From Marinobacter salinisoli (GTDB taxonomy: Bacteria; Pseudomonadota; Gammaproteobacteria; Pseudomonadales; Oleiphilaceae), in contig NZ_CP071247.1 in assembly GCF_017301335.1 (NCBI RefSeq), positions 3,224,001-3,288,000 of the forward strand: 64,000 nt of DNA, read 5' to 3'. The notes below the pieces were generated by a model. That model was not told the origin of the DNA and searched no databases. It saw only the letters and a list, made by a program, of their open reading frames with translations. A program made the translations under genes and the position numbers. This document shows positions 37,702 to 45,419 of the stretch, one piece after another. Positions within the stretch are counted from its first letter, which is position 1, and each line of letters begins with the position of its first letter.

Positions 37702-38463
37702 ATGAAACTTCAAGATTCGGTCATCGCAATAACCGGCGGCGGACAGGGACTGGGACGATCCATGGCAATCTATCTGGCCGAACAGGGGGCCAGGCTGGCA
37801 CTGATCGATCTGGTGCCGGAAAAACTGGAGGAGACCGTCACCGCCTGCAAGCACGCCGGTGGCGATGCCCGGGCCTATGTGTGCAACGTCGCTCGGGAAA
37901 AGGACGTCGAGGAAACCTTCGCCGCCGTCGCCAGAGACTTCGGCCGCCTGGATGGCCTTGTCAACAACGCCGGCATCCTTCGTGATGGCCTCCTGGTCAA
38001 GGCAAAAGACGGCAATATCGCAAAGCGCATGAGCCTGGCCGAATGGCAGGCGGTGATTGATGTCAACCTGACGGGCGTGTTCCTGTGCGGACGCGAGGCC
38101 TCGACGCACATGATTCAGGGCGGCAACGGTGGCGTAATCATCAACATTTCGTCCATCTCCCGCGCCGGCAACATGGGACAAAGCAATTATTCCGCCGCCA
38201 AGGCTGGTGTTGCCGCCCTGGTGCCGGTCTGGGCGAAAGAACTGGCTCGCCACGGCATTCGTGTGATGGGCATTGCGCCAGGCTTTATTGAAACCGAGAT
38301 GACCGCCTCAATGAAGCCCGAGGCACTGGAACGAATGCGCGCGGGCATCCCGCTGAAGAGAATGGGGCAACCGGACGAGATTGCCACCACCGTGGATTTC
38401 ATTTTTGAAAATGACTACTTGACCGGTCGCATCATCGAAGTTGATGGCGGCTTGCGGCTCTGA
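37702..38463 (+). CDS. Short-chain dehydrogenase/reductase (FabG-like)
   Basis: 253 residues, classical SDR: cofactor loop TGGGQGLG, NNAG (LVNNAGILRDG), catalytic Ser in ISSISRAGNMG with Tyr-Lys in SNYSAAKAG, and C-terminal DGGLRL. Probably NAD(P)H-dependent 3-oxoacyl reductase or alcohol dehydrogenase; substrate unknown. It is divergent from fxsA and followed by an inverted repeat. The insert KAKDGNIAKRMSLAEW is longer than in FabG proper, so it is likely not the fatty-acid synthesis enzyme. Confidence 0.85.
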   Translation: MKLQDSVIAITGGGQGLGRSMAIYLAEQGARLALIDLVPEKLEETVTACKHAGGDARAYVCNVAREKDVEETFAAVARDFGRLDGLVNNAGILRDGLLVKAKDGNIAKRMSLAEWQAVIDVNLTGVFLCGREASTHMIQGGNGGVIINISSISRAGNMGQSNYSAAKAGVAALVPVWAKELARHGIRVMGIAPGFIETEMTASMKPEALERMRAGIPLKRMGQPDEIATTVDFIFENDYLTGRIIEVDGGLRL

Positions 38464-38471
38464 GGCCAGGG

Positions 38472-38503
38472 ATAACGGGGCGGGTAAGCGCTTGCCCCGT
38501 TAT
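38472..38503. terminator. Inverted repeat, probable terminator between SDR and alkyltransferase-like gene
   Basis: Perfect 10-bp stem ATAACGGGGC/GCCCCGTTAT with a 12-base loop between two convergent genes. It has no long T-run on either side and overlaps the stop of the minus-strand gene. Confidence 0.5.
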
Positions 38504-38808
38504 TGCCATTGAAATCGGCGCATCGCCACCCGACCGCGCACAACTTCAACCCCCTCCTTCTCCAACAAGCCCACCTGCTCCCGGTATTTTGCCGAGCCCT
38601 CCGGAAACGCGATCAGGCCGTTGCCGCGTATGACACGGTGCCAGGGCACTGCGTGGCCTGCCGGCAACTTCCCCAGCGCACGGCCAATGTAACGTGCCTG
38701 CCGGCCCAGGCCAGCCATGCTGGCAACCTGACCATAGCTGGCTACCCGTCCCTGCGGAATGGCCATCACGACCTGCCAGATAGCCCGGTCTTTGGCGGAT
38801 TCAACCAT
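38500..38808 (-). CDS. Alkyltransferase-like protein (ATL, MGMT family)
   Basis: 102 residues. Related to the C-terminal DNA-binding domain of O6-alkylguanine-DNA alkyltransferase, but the active-site PCHRV is PWHRV (Trp at 56), so it cannot transfer alkyl groups. ATL proteins bind O6-alkylguanine lesions through a helix-turn-helix (SYGQVASMAGL) and an Arg finger (here probably Arg 39) and hand them to nucleotide excision repair. Its ATG directly follows the stop of the permease gene, so it is the last of the yajQ-permease-ATL transcription unit. Confidence 0.9.
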   Translation of the reverse strand: MVESAKDRAIWQVVMAIPQGRVASYGQVASMAGLGRQARYIGRALGKLPAGHAVPWHRVIRGNGLIAFPEGSAKYREQVGLLEKEGVEVVRGRVAMRRFQWQ

Positions 38809-40209
38809 TCAATCCGCCTGGGCCGGCGCAGGTTCAACTTCAGATTTTCGCGGCGCCAGGGCGTCGAGACGATCACCTTTTCGAATCATGTACATCGACA
38901 GCAGAATCGCTGGAACGCCCATGACGCCAGCCAGGAGGAAGAACTCCGCGTAACCGTAATCGGCCACCACAATACCGGAGAATCCTCCCAGAAATTTCCC
39001 GGGCAAGGTCATTAACGAACTGAACAAGGCGTATTGCGTAGCGGTGAAAGATGCGCTGGTCATGCTCGATAGCCACGCAATCAATGCCACATTGGCGATG
39101 CCGCCACTGAGGTTGTCGGCGCTCACCACCAACGCAAGGGTCGTGACATTGGGCGGGTATTGGGCAAGCACCACGAACAGCAGGTTGGTTGCGGCCGTCA
39201 TCACCGCGCCCAGCAACAGGATCTTACGGACGCCATAACGAATCACCAGTACCCCACCGATAAACGACCCGACAATGGTCATGAAGAAACCGAAGATCTT
39301 GGTGACATCTGCCACCTCGGTTTTGCTGAAGCCCATGAAATTCAGGTAGAACGGATTGGCCATAACCCCCATGGCGATATCGGAGATGCGATACACCGCC
39401 ACCGTTACCAGTATCAAAACAGCCAAATCACGATACCTGCCGAAAAAGTCCTGGAACGGCCCCGCAACTGCGGCGTAAAACCAGCCCATGGCGCGAGCCA
39501 GCCGGGGGCTGAGATGAGTTCGTTTGGAGGCCTCCTGCTCAATCTTGTGCGCGATGTCCTGCGCGGCGGCAAAATGATTGAGTCGCGGCTCCCTCACCAC
39601 CAGGACCGTGAGCATGCCAACACCAACGAGCAGCGCCATCACCTCATATGACACCTGCCATGACCAGAATTCTGCGATATAAAACGCCCCGGCGCCTGCC
39701 ACCAGAAGCGCGAGCCGGTAACCAAAGATGTAGGTTGCCGCCAGCGCCGCCTGCAAGCGTTCTTCTGCAATTTCAATGCGGTAAGCGTCAATCGCCACAT
39801 CCTGTGTGGCCGAGGAGAACGCCACAAGCAAGCCAAACAGCGCCATGGTTTCCGGTGCAACGGTCGCATCAACGTGGGCCATCAGGTATAGCCCGGTGGC
39901 GATCCCCACCTGAGCCAGCAGCATCCAGCTGCGACGCTTGCCCAGCAACCGATCCAGAATTGGCAGGCGGACGCGGTCAATGACCGGCGCCCAGAACACC
40001 TTGATGGAATAGGTAATGCCGAGCCAGCTGAAAAAACCAATCGTCGCGGTTTCCACACCGACATCCGCCAGCCGCGCATTCAGCGTAGAGAAGACCAGCA
40101 GGAACGGCAGGCCAGCCGAAAACCCCAGGAAAAGGAGGGCAAGGACCTGCCAACGAGTGTAGGTATAAAGCGTGTCCCTGAGCAGGGCACGGCGGTCGCT
40201 GGAGAGAAT
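38809..40209 (-). CDS. AmpG-like major facilitator permease, start probably ATT
   Basis: 466 residues if translation begins at the ATT at 40209. Sequence and membrane topology (12 helices) resemble AmpG, which imports anhydro-muropeptides for cell-wall recycling; an alternative muropeptide or unknown solute is possible. The first ATG/GTG/TTG in the frame is a GTG at 40056, which would remove the first helix (TRWQVLALLFLGFSAGLPFL), a conserved part of the family. Upstream of it are only an in-frame stop (the yajQ stop region), a CTG at 40215 and the ATT at 40209; GGAGG lies seven bases before the ATT. Gap to yajQ is 15 bases. Confidence 0.82.
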   Translation of the reverse strand: MLSSDRRALLRDTLYTYTRWQVLALLFLGFSAGLPFLLVFSTLNARLADVGVETATIGFFSWLGITYSIKVFWAPVIDRVRLPILDRLLGKRRSWMLLAQVGIATGLYLMAHVDATVAPETMALFGLLVAFSSATQDVAIDAYRIEIAEERLQAALAATYIFGYRLALLVAGAGAFYIAEFWSWQVSYEVMALLVGVGMLTVLVVREPRLNHFAAAQDIAHKIEQEASKRTHLSPRLARAMGWFYAAVAGPFQDFFGRYRDLAVLILVTVAVYRISDIAMGVMANPFYLNFMGFSKTEVADVTKIFGFFMTIVGSFIGGVLVIRYGVRKILLLGAVMTAATNLLFVVLAQYPPNVTTLALVVSADNLSGGIANVALIAWLSSMTSASFTATQYALFSSLMTLPGKFLGGFSGIVVADYGYAEFFLLAGVMGVPAILLSMYMIRKGDRLDALAPRKSEVEPAPAQAD

Positions 40210-40224
40210 GGTCAGGCCTCCGGA

Positions 40225-40707
40225 TCAGTCGCGAAAATTATTGAACTGCAGCGGGATATCCAGCTCAGCTTCACGCAGGTGGGCAATGGCGGTCTGAAGA
40301 TCGTCGCGTTTCTTTCCGGTCACCCGAACCTTGTCGCCCTGAATGCTGGCCTGCACCTTGAGCTTCGCATCCTTGATCAACTTGACGATTTTCTTTGCCA
40401 TGTCCGTTTCGATGCCCTGCTTCAGGGTGAACTGTTTCTTGACCAGTTTTCCGGACTTGCTCTCGCCCCCTTCGGACAAAGCGCGGCTATCGATGTTGCG
40501 CTTTGCGAAGGCCATACGGACCATTTCCTCAAGCTGCTCGAGCTGGAAGTCCTGCTCGGCACTCAAGGTGATTCCGCTATCATCCTTTTCGATGTCGGCT
40601 TCCACATTCTTGAAGTCCCAACGGTTGCCCAGCTCACGTTTGGCCTGATCCACCGCGTTGGTGACTTCGTGCTGGTCAATTTCAGAAACAATGTCAAAAG
40701 AAGGCAT
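40225..40707 (-). CDS. yajQ: YajQ family nucleotide-binding protein
   Basis: 160 residues. [32 protein letters not shown] and [21 protein letters not shown] match YajQ along its length; two RRM-like halves. Homologues in Xanthomonas and Pseudomonas bind c-di-GMP, and others bind RNA, so its precise ligand is uncertain. First gene of the yajQ-permease-ATL unit. Confidence 0.95.
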   Translation of the reverse strand: MPSFDIVSEIDQHEVTNAVDQAKRELGNRWDFKNVEADIEKDDSGITLSAEQDFQLEQLEEMVRMAFAKRNIDSRALSEGGESKSGKLVKKQFTLKQGIETDMAKKIVKLIKDAKLKVQASIQGDKVRVTGKKRDDLQTAIAHLREAELDIPLQFNNFRD

Positions 40708-40858
40708 GGTCGTTATTCTCCAGTCGCCCCTATGGGTATACTATCGCCATGAAAATAGGCGGATGTGCAAGGTCGCCAAGCATAGCAATTGCCGCGCCGG
40801 ACCGCATCTGGCGATCCGCACCTTGATCCGATCACAAACCGGTAGAAAGTAGATAACA

Positions 40859-41830
40859 ATGCCAAACCTGGATTTACCCATCCTCGTAGTAGATGACGCC
40901 AAATTCAGCAGCATGGTGGTTGGCCGCACCCTTCGAAATGCCGGCTACCGTGACGTGCGCATCGTCAACAACGCTCCCGCCGCGCTGGAAATGATTGAAC
41001 AGCGCCCCGTCAGTGTGTTGATCGCCGACTGGCTGATGCCGGAGATGGACGGACTGGAACTGGCAGACTGCGTGCGGCAACAGGATGAGCAGACCAACCA
41101 CTACACCTACGTGATCCTGCTGACCGCTAAAGAGAGCCACGACGCATTGGCAGAGGCCTTTGACCGCGGGGTGGACGATTTCATTTACAAGTCGGACATG
41201 ACCAAGCAGCTGATTCCCCGGATTTTTGCTGCCGATCGCATGGCCGAGCGACAGAACACCTTGCTCAAAGCCAACGCCTTGCTTATCGAGAACAACCGGG
41301 AGCTGGAATCCACCAACATCATTGATCTGGAAACCGGCCTGTGCAACAACAAGTACGGCCGTGAACGCCTGAGTAAACTGCTACGCCACGCGGAATCCCG
41401 CGGCGGCTCCTGCGCCTACGTTCTCTGTGGCATCCGCAACTGGCAGGAACTCAAGCGCAAGCATCCGCCCACGGTCATGAGTGAACTGGCCATCGGCATC
41501 GCCCGCCGCCTGAACACCCTGATTCGGCCAATCGATGCTCTGTGTCGCATCGGCGATAACCAATTCTGCATCGTTGCTTACTTCCCCAACAGCGATCACT
41601 GCACCACCACCGCATTCCGGCGGGTGTTTGACGGCATTAACCATAAGGCCCTGAAAACCACGGCAGGCTATATCTCCGTGGAAGCTGGCATGGTGTTGTG
41701 TCGTGCCGACGCTGAACACGGCACGCCCTTGGTGCAAGCCATGGAACGCTCAGCCGTGCAAGGCCTGATGGAGGCCTACGAGACCCGGCGGTTCACCGAA
41801 ACCGCCCCAGACGTTGGCGCCGAGGCGTAA
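40859..41830 (+). CDS. Response regulator with receiver and degenerate GGDEF domain (intact I-site)
   Basis: 323 residues. Receiver domain 1-125 with acidic pocket DD (12-13), phospho-acceptor Asp 57 and Lys near 111. A helical linker leads to a GGDEF-like domain at about 150-310. The catalytic signature is GDNQF (232-236), which should not make c-di-GMP, but the inhibitory site RPID (223-226) is kept at the correct five-residue distance. Such proteins (PopA type) are c-di-GMP receptors. It is the only gene before the 757-base region with the putative small RNAs. Confidence 0.9.
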   Translation: MPNLDLPILVVDDAKFSSMVVGRTLRNAGYRDVRIVNNAPAALEMIEQRPVSVLIADWLMPEMDGLELADCVRQQDEQTNHYTYVILLTAKESHDALAEAFDRGVDDFIYKSDMTKQLIPRIFAADRMAERQNTLLKANALLIENNRELESTNIIDLETGLCNNKYGRERLSKLLRHAESRGGSCAYVLCGIRNWQELKRKHPPTVMSELAIGIARRLNTLIRPIDALCRIGDNQFCIVAYFPNSDHCTTTAFRRVFDGINHKALKTTAGYISVEAGMVLCRADAEHGTPLVQAMERSAVQGLMEAYETRRFTETAPDVGAEA

Positions 41831-41859
41831 CAACTGCGCAAATTTCAGCCAACACAACG

Positions 41860-41891
41860 TAACACAGCGATACGCTTCACACACAGACAGC
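41860..41891 (+). promoter_or_regulatory. Conserved upstream element of small-RNA gene A
   Basis: 32 bases that match 42258-42289 at about 27 positions, ending in TTCACACACAGACA. It lies roughly 30-60 bases before the identical 5' segments of the two putative RNAs, at the position of an activator site plus -35 region. TAATCT (41907-41912) and TAACCT (42305-42310) are possible -10 boxes; no good sigma-70 -35 is present, which suggests activated transcription. Confidence 0.45.
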
Positions 41892-41917
41892 GCCCGCCGC
41901 AAGCCTTAATCTATTCA

Positions 41918-42163
41918 TCGTGGATTCAAGCAGTATCCCAATAGCGGAGGAGCCAAGCAGTAACTCCGCTGCAGTATGGGTTAGCCGCATATCCCCATGA
42001 CGAAGGATCCGCGTTGTACCTTCGTCGCAGTATGGGGTTAGCAATCCCCCATGGCGGAGGAGCCGTGTTGTACCTCCGCCGCCATATGGGGACAGGTTTA
42101 CGCCGCTTGAACGGCCAACTGAACCCCCCTCCCTAACCAGCAGCCATGCTGGTTTTGTTGTTT
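41918..42163 (+). ncRNA. Putative small RNA A: three composite hairpins and a terminator
   Basis: No ORF explains this stretch. It contains three copies (41934-41980, 41991-42036, 42044-42091) of a composite hairpin: an outer CCCCAT/ATGGGG stem, an inner 7-8 bp stem, a 12-base loop with pattern AGCCGNGTNGTA and a five-base 3' bulge (GCAGT, GCAGT, GCCAT). The inner stems differ but stay paired (GACGAAGG/CCTTCGTC against GGCGGAGG/CCTCCGCC), so two base pairs covary. A C-rich single strand (CCCCCCTCCC, 42124-42133) and a terminator at 42135-42163 end it. It begins with the same 21 bases as RNA B. Confidence 0.55.
42135..42163 (+). terminator. Terminator of small RNA A
   Basis: AACCAGCA/TGCTGGTT stem, 4-base loop GCCA, then TTGTTGTTT. 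Confidence 0.7.
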
Positions 42164-42257
42164 CTGGAGCGCCGTAAATTCACGCGGAACGGCTTCGCCT
42201 CGCTGCAGATAATCGTCCGACATTCTGATTGCACATCCTCTGGCCCAAAACATCTGT

Positions 42258-42289
42258 TAACACTGCGACACCGTTCACACACAGACATC
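42258..42289 (+). promoter_or_regulatory. Conserved upstream element of small-RNA gene B
   Basis: Second copy of the element at 41860-41891, at the same distance (about 58 bases) before the shared 21-base 5' segment. Confidence 0.45.
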
Positions 42290-42316
42290 CCTGTGCCGGC
42301 CACCTAACCTGATTAC

Positions 42317-42461
42317 GTGGATTCAAGCAGTATCCCCCATGGTGGAGGAGCCGCGTAGTACCTCCGCCGCCGAATGGGATGCGCTTCCACAGGATTAACG
42401 ATTGATTCAGGCCTTTCGTTTTTTCCACCTTTCAGGCCAGCTTTTTAGCTGGCCTTTTTAT
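42317..42461 (+). ncRNA. Putative small RNA B: one composite hairpin and a terminator
   Basis: Begins with the same 21-base segment as RNA A (GTGGATTCAAGCAG followed by TATCCC). One composite hairpin at 42331-42379 has inner stem GGTGGAGG/CCTCCGCC with one G-U pair, outer stem CCCAT/ATGGG, loop AGCCGCGTAGTA and bulge GCCGA. A 55-base less structured segment rich in T follows, then a strong terminator at 42434-42461. Appears to be a paralogue of RNA A generated by duplication. Confidence 0.55.
42434..42461 (+). terminator. Terminator of small RNA B
   Basis: Perfect 9-bp stem AGGCCAGCT/AGCTGGCCT, TTTT loop, then TTTTTA. It lies 127 bases before the AraC-type gene and closes a transcript from the gap, since no plus-strand coding gene ends here. 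Confidence 0.9.
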
Positions 42462-42587
42462 TGCGGCCTTGCCCGCGCCCTGCTGCCAGCACCAAACCGG
42501 CCGTCAAACGCACTCTCCCAAGCGCACAGATCCCTGAGCCAAACTTCCGGTATACTGTAGCCACAACAAACAGATGTAGTCGCCGCT

Positions 42588-43622
42588 ATGAAACCGCTTG
42601 GAACCGCGTCCGTTGCCGCCTTGCGCCAATATGTGCGCGCTGCCGAAGCCGCCGGAATCGATACAAAAGCTCTGTTGCACCGCTGCCGCCTTGACCCGGC
42701 CATCCTGGAGTCGGACGAAGGCCGCGTGCTGGGCGAACAGCTCCAGCAGTTCATTCGCTTGCTGGTGGAGCACGCCAATAACCCGATACTGGGTTTGCAA
42801 ACCGGCGATTTTGTTCAACCGGGCCACTACAGCGTCGTGGGTTACATCACCATGAGTTGCGCCACTCTCGGCGAAGCCGTTGCCCGCATCCCACCTTTTG
42901 AACGGCTCGTGGGCGACATGGGCACCACGAGGCTGGCCTTGCAGGGCAACCAGGCCATTCTCAGCTGGCGCTGCAACTACACCGACCCCGTCGTTTGCGA
43001 CCACATCGTTGATAACGTCATGTCATCCTGGATCAAGTACGCCCGCTGGCTGGCCGACGACGAGTCCGCCGGCCCAAACCTTGTCCGCCTTTGCCGCTCA
43101 TCACCCGGCAAAGACCTGGAGGACGCTTACCTGACACGATGGCACTGCCCAGTTGAGTTTGAGGCTGGCGAGGATGCCATTGTGTTTGCAAAGGAGCTGC
43201 TCGAAGCCCGGCTGCGCCAGCCCGACCCCATGCTGCGCAAAACCCTGGAGGCCCACGCCCTGAGCCAGTTGGCGGTGCTGGATACCAACACCGCACTGAC
43301 AGCCCGGGTTAAGCAGATGATTCAGAGCCATCTGACGCAGGGCATTAGCCGGCAGGACATCGTGGCGGAGGCGCTCGGCGTGACAAATCGGACGCTTCAG
43401 CGCCGGCTCAGTCAGGAAGGCACGTCGTATCAGAAAGTGCTGGATGAGGTGCGGCAATCCCTTGCCGAAGATTATCTGCAGAACAGTGAACTCTCGATTC
43501 CGGACATCGCCCTGCGGCTCGGGTACAGCGAAACCACCTCGTTTCACCGGAAATTCAAGGCCACGAAAGGCAAAACGCCCGGAGAGTTCCGGGCGTCCAG
43601 TCGACCAGCAATCAGGGAGTAA
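42588..43622 (+). CDS. AraC family transcriptional regulator
   Basis: 344 residues. N-terminal arabinose-binding-like (PF12625-type) domain over about 20-210 and a C-terminal AraC DNA-binding domain at about 235-335 with two helix-turn-helices (ISRQDIVAEALGVTNRTLQRRLSQEG and IPDIALRLGYSETTSFHRKFKATKGKTPGEFR). Proteins of this layout (ArgR/OruR/VirF-like) commonly control catabolic or fatty-acid-responsive genes. Target unknown. A possible -10 (TATACT, 42551) lies upstream. Its stop abuts the stop of argG on the other strand. Confidence 0.92.
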   Translation: MKPLGTASVAALRQYVRAAEAAGIDTKALLHRCRLDPAILESDEGRVLGEQLQQFIRLLVEHANNPILGLQTGDFVQPGHYSVVGYITMSCATLGEAVARIPPFERLVGDMGTTRLALQGNQAILSWRCNYTDPVVCDHIVDNVMSSWIKYARWLADDESAGPNLVRLCRSSPGKDLEDAYLTRWHCPVEFEAGEDAIVFAKELLEARLRQPDPMLRKTLEAHALSQLAVLDTNTALTARVKQMIQSHLTQGISRQDIVAEALGVTNRTLQRRLSQEGTSYQKVLDEVRQSLAEDYLQNSELSIPDIALRLGYSETTSFHRKFKATKGKTPGEFRASSRPAIRE

Positions 43623-44834
43623 TCAGAGTTTTCGGCCCTTGCCGGCCGCAATGCGCAGACGCAGAGCATTCAGCTTGATAAAGCCTTCCGCATCTTTCTG
43701 ATTGTAAGCGCCCTGATCCTCCTCAAAGGTGGCGATCTTCTCGTCGAACAGGGAGTCGTCAGACTTACGGCCGACAACATCCACGTTACCCTTGTAGAGC
43801 TTCAGGCGAACGGTCCCGTTGACGTAGTCCTGGGTCTTGTCGATCAGTGCCTGCAGCGCCTCACGCTCCGGTGACCACCAGTAGCCGTTGTAAATCACCT
43901 CAGCATAGCGCGGCATGATGCTGTCTTTCAGGTGCGCCACTTCACGGTCCAGGGTAATGGACTCAATAGCGCGATGGGCACGCAGCATAATGGTCCCGCC
44001 CGGGGTTTCGTAGCAGCCACGGGACTTCATGCCCACATAGCGGTTCTCAACGATATCGATACGGCCAATACCATTGGCGCCAGCCACCTTGTTCAGGTGC
44101 TCCAGCACCTCGTGTGGCTTCATGTCCTGACCATCAACGGCAACAATATCGCCCTTGCGGTAAGTCAGCTCGATGTAGGTCGGCTGATCCGGAGCCTCTT
44201 CAGGCGACACACTCCAGCGCCACATATCTTCCTCGGCTTCCGCCCACGGATCCTCAAGATTCATGCCCTCATAGGAGATGTGCAGCAGATTGGCATCCAT
44301 GGAGTAAGGGCTCTTGCCCTTCTTCTTTTCAACCGGGATATCCCGCTCTTCGCAATAAGCGAGCAGCTTCTCACGGGAATTCAGATCCCACTCTCGCCAC
44401 GGCGCGATGACTTTTACGCCAGGCTTCAGTGCGTAGGCGCCCAGTTCGAAACGAACCTGATCATTACCCTTACCAGTGGCACCGTGAGAAATCGCATCCG
44501 CGCCGGTCTCGTTGGCAATTTCCACCAGACGCTTGGCGATCAGCGGGCGCGCAATGGACGTACCCAGCAGGTACTCGCCCTCGTAGATGGTGTTGGCTCG
44601 GAACATCGGGTACACATAATCGCGCACGTACTCCTCGCGCAGGTCCTCGATGTAGATCTCATTAACGCCCAGCGCCTCGGCTTTCGCACGCGCGGGCGCC
44701 ACTTCCTCACCCTGTCCGATATCAGCGGTGAACGTCACCACCTCACAGTTATAGGTATCCTGCAACCACCGCACGATGACGGAAGTATCCAGGCCACCGG
44801 AATAGGCCAGCACCACCTTTTTGATGTCAGACAT
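43623..44834 (-). CDS. argG: Argininosuccinate synthase
   Basis: 403 residues. Starts [20 protein letters not shown] with the PP-loop for ATP, then [24 protein letters not shown] and [16 protein letters not shown], all typical. Joins citrulline and aspartate in arginine synthesis, with ATP. Single gene, convergent with the AraC-type gene with no space between stops. GAGCAAGGACATG provides the ribosome-binding site. Confidence 0.98.
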   Translation of the reverse strand: MSDIKKVVLAYSGGLDTSVIVRWLQDTYNCEVVTFTADIGQGEEVAPARAKAEALGVNEIYIEDLREEYVRDYVYPMFRANTIYEGEYLLGTSIARPLIAKRLVEIANETGADAISHGATGKGNDQVRFELGAYALKPGVKVIAPWREWDLNSREKLLAYCEERDIPVEKKKGKSPYSMDANLLHISYEGMNLEDPWAEAEEDMWRWSVSPEEAPDQPTYIELTYRKGDIVAVDGQDMKPHEVLEHLNKVAGANGIGRIDIVENRYVGMKSRGCYETPGGTIMLRAHRAIESITLDREVAHLKDSIMPRYAEVIYNGYWWSPEREALQALIDKTQDYVNGTVRLKLYKGNVDVVGRKSDDSLFDEKIATFEEDQGAYNQKDAEGFIKLNALRLRIAAGKGRKL

Positions 44835-44994
44835 GTCCTTGCTCCTGACTGCACATTATGAATAGAAAAATAGGGCGACCATTGTACGGAAGCGCGGGGT
44901 GCTTGGCTATTGAGAGAACAACCACGGTAGGAAGCCGGGCCGGATGCTAAGGGCACCGGCCGGACTGCGGATCGTGAAACCCTGAAGAAAACGC

Positions 44995-45393
44995 TTAGCC
45001 TGCCAGTTGCTGGGCAAGAACTTCCTCGCGGATGCCATCCCAACCTTCTTTGACTGAGCGAAGCAAGTTGGACACCTCGTCCAGCTTGGCCTTATCGTTT
45101 TTGACGTTCGCGTCCCAGAGCGCGGTCTCCATGTACTCGTACAGAGCATCAAGCCGCTGCGAAAGCTCGCCCCCCTTCTCCTTGTCGAGGAATCCCCGAA
45201 GAGCAGCCACGATATCGATTGCCTTGAGAATCAGCTTGCCCTTGGCCTCAAAGTCTTTCGCCTGCATGCGGGCCTTGGCCATGTTGATGCGCTCAATGGC
45301 ACCCTGATAAAGCAGCTGGATCAGCTTGTGCGGATCAGCATCGACGATGCTGGTCTGGGTATTAACTCGCTGGTATGCCTGCAAGCCGTTCAT
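44995..45393 (-). CDS. fliS: Flagellar export chaperone FliS
   Basis: 132 residues, helical. GLQAYQRVNTQTSIVDADPHKLIQLLYQGAIERI is the conserved FliS start. It binds the C-terminus of flagellin and prevents early polymerisation in the cytoplasm. Follows fliD by 26 bases and is probably in the same transcript. Confidence 0.96.
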   Translation of the reverse strand: MNGLQAYQRVNTQTSIVDADPHKLIQLLYQGAIERINMAKARMQAKDFEAKGKLILKAIDIVAALRGFLDKEKGGELSQRLDALYEYMETALWDANVKNDKAKLDEVSNLLRSVKEGWDGIREEVLAQQLAG

Positions 45394-45419
45394 AGCTAAC
45401 CTCTCTGTTGCAGCGTCGG

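Noticed and set aside
41930..42380. CRISPR-like array from the repeated units
   Set aside because: Units are imperfect, unequally spaced and structured by covarying stems; there are no constant repeats with unique spacers and no cas genes.
41918..42461. CsrB/RsmZ-type RNA
   Set aside because: GGA triplets are present but lie within the paired inner stems rather than in hairpin loops, and the loops share a different conserved sequence.
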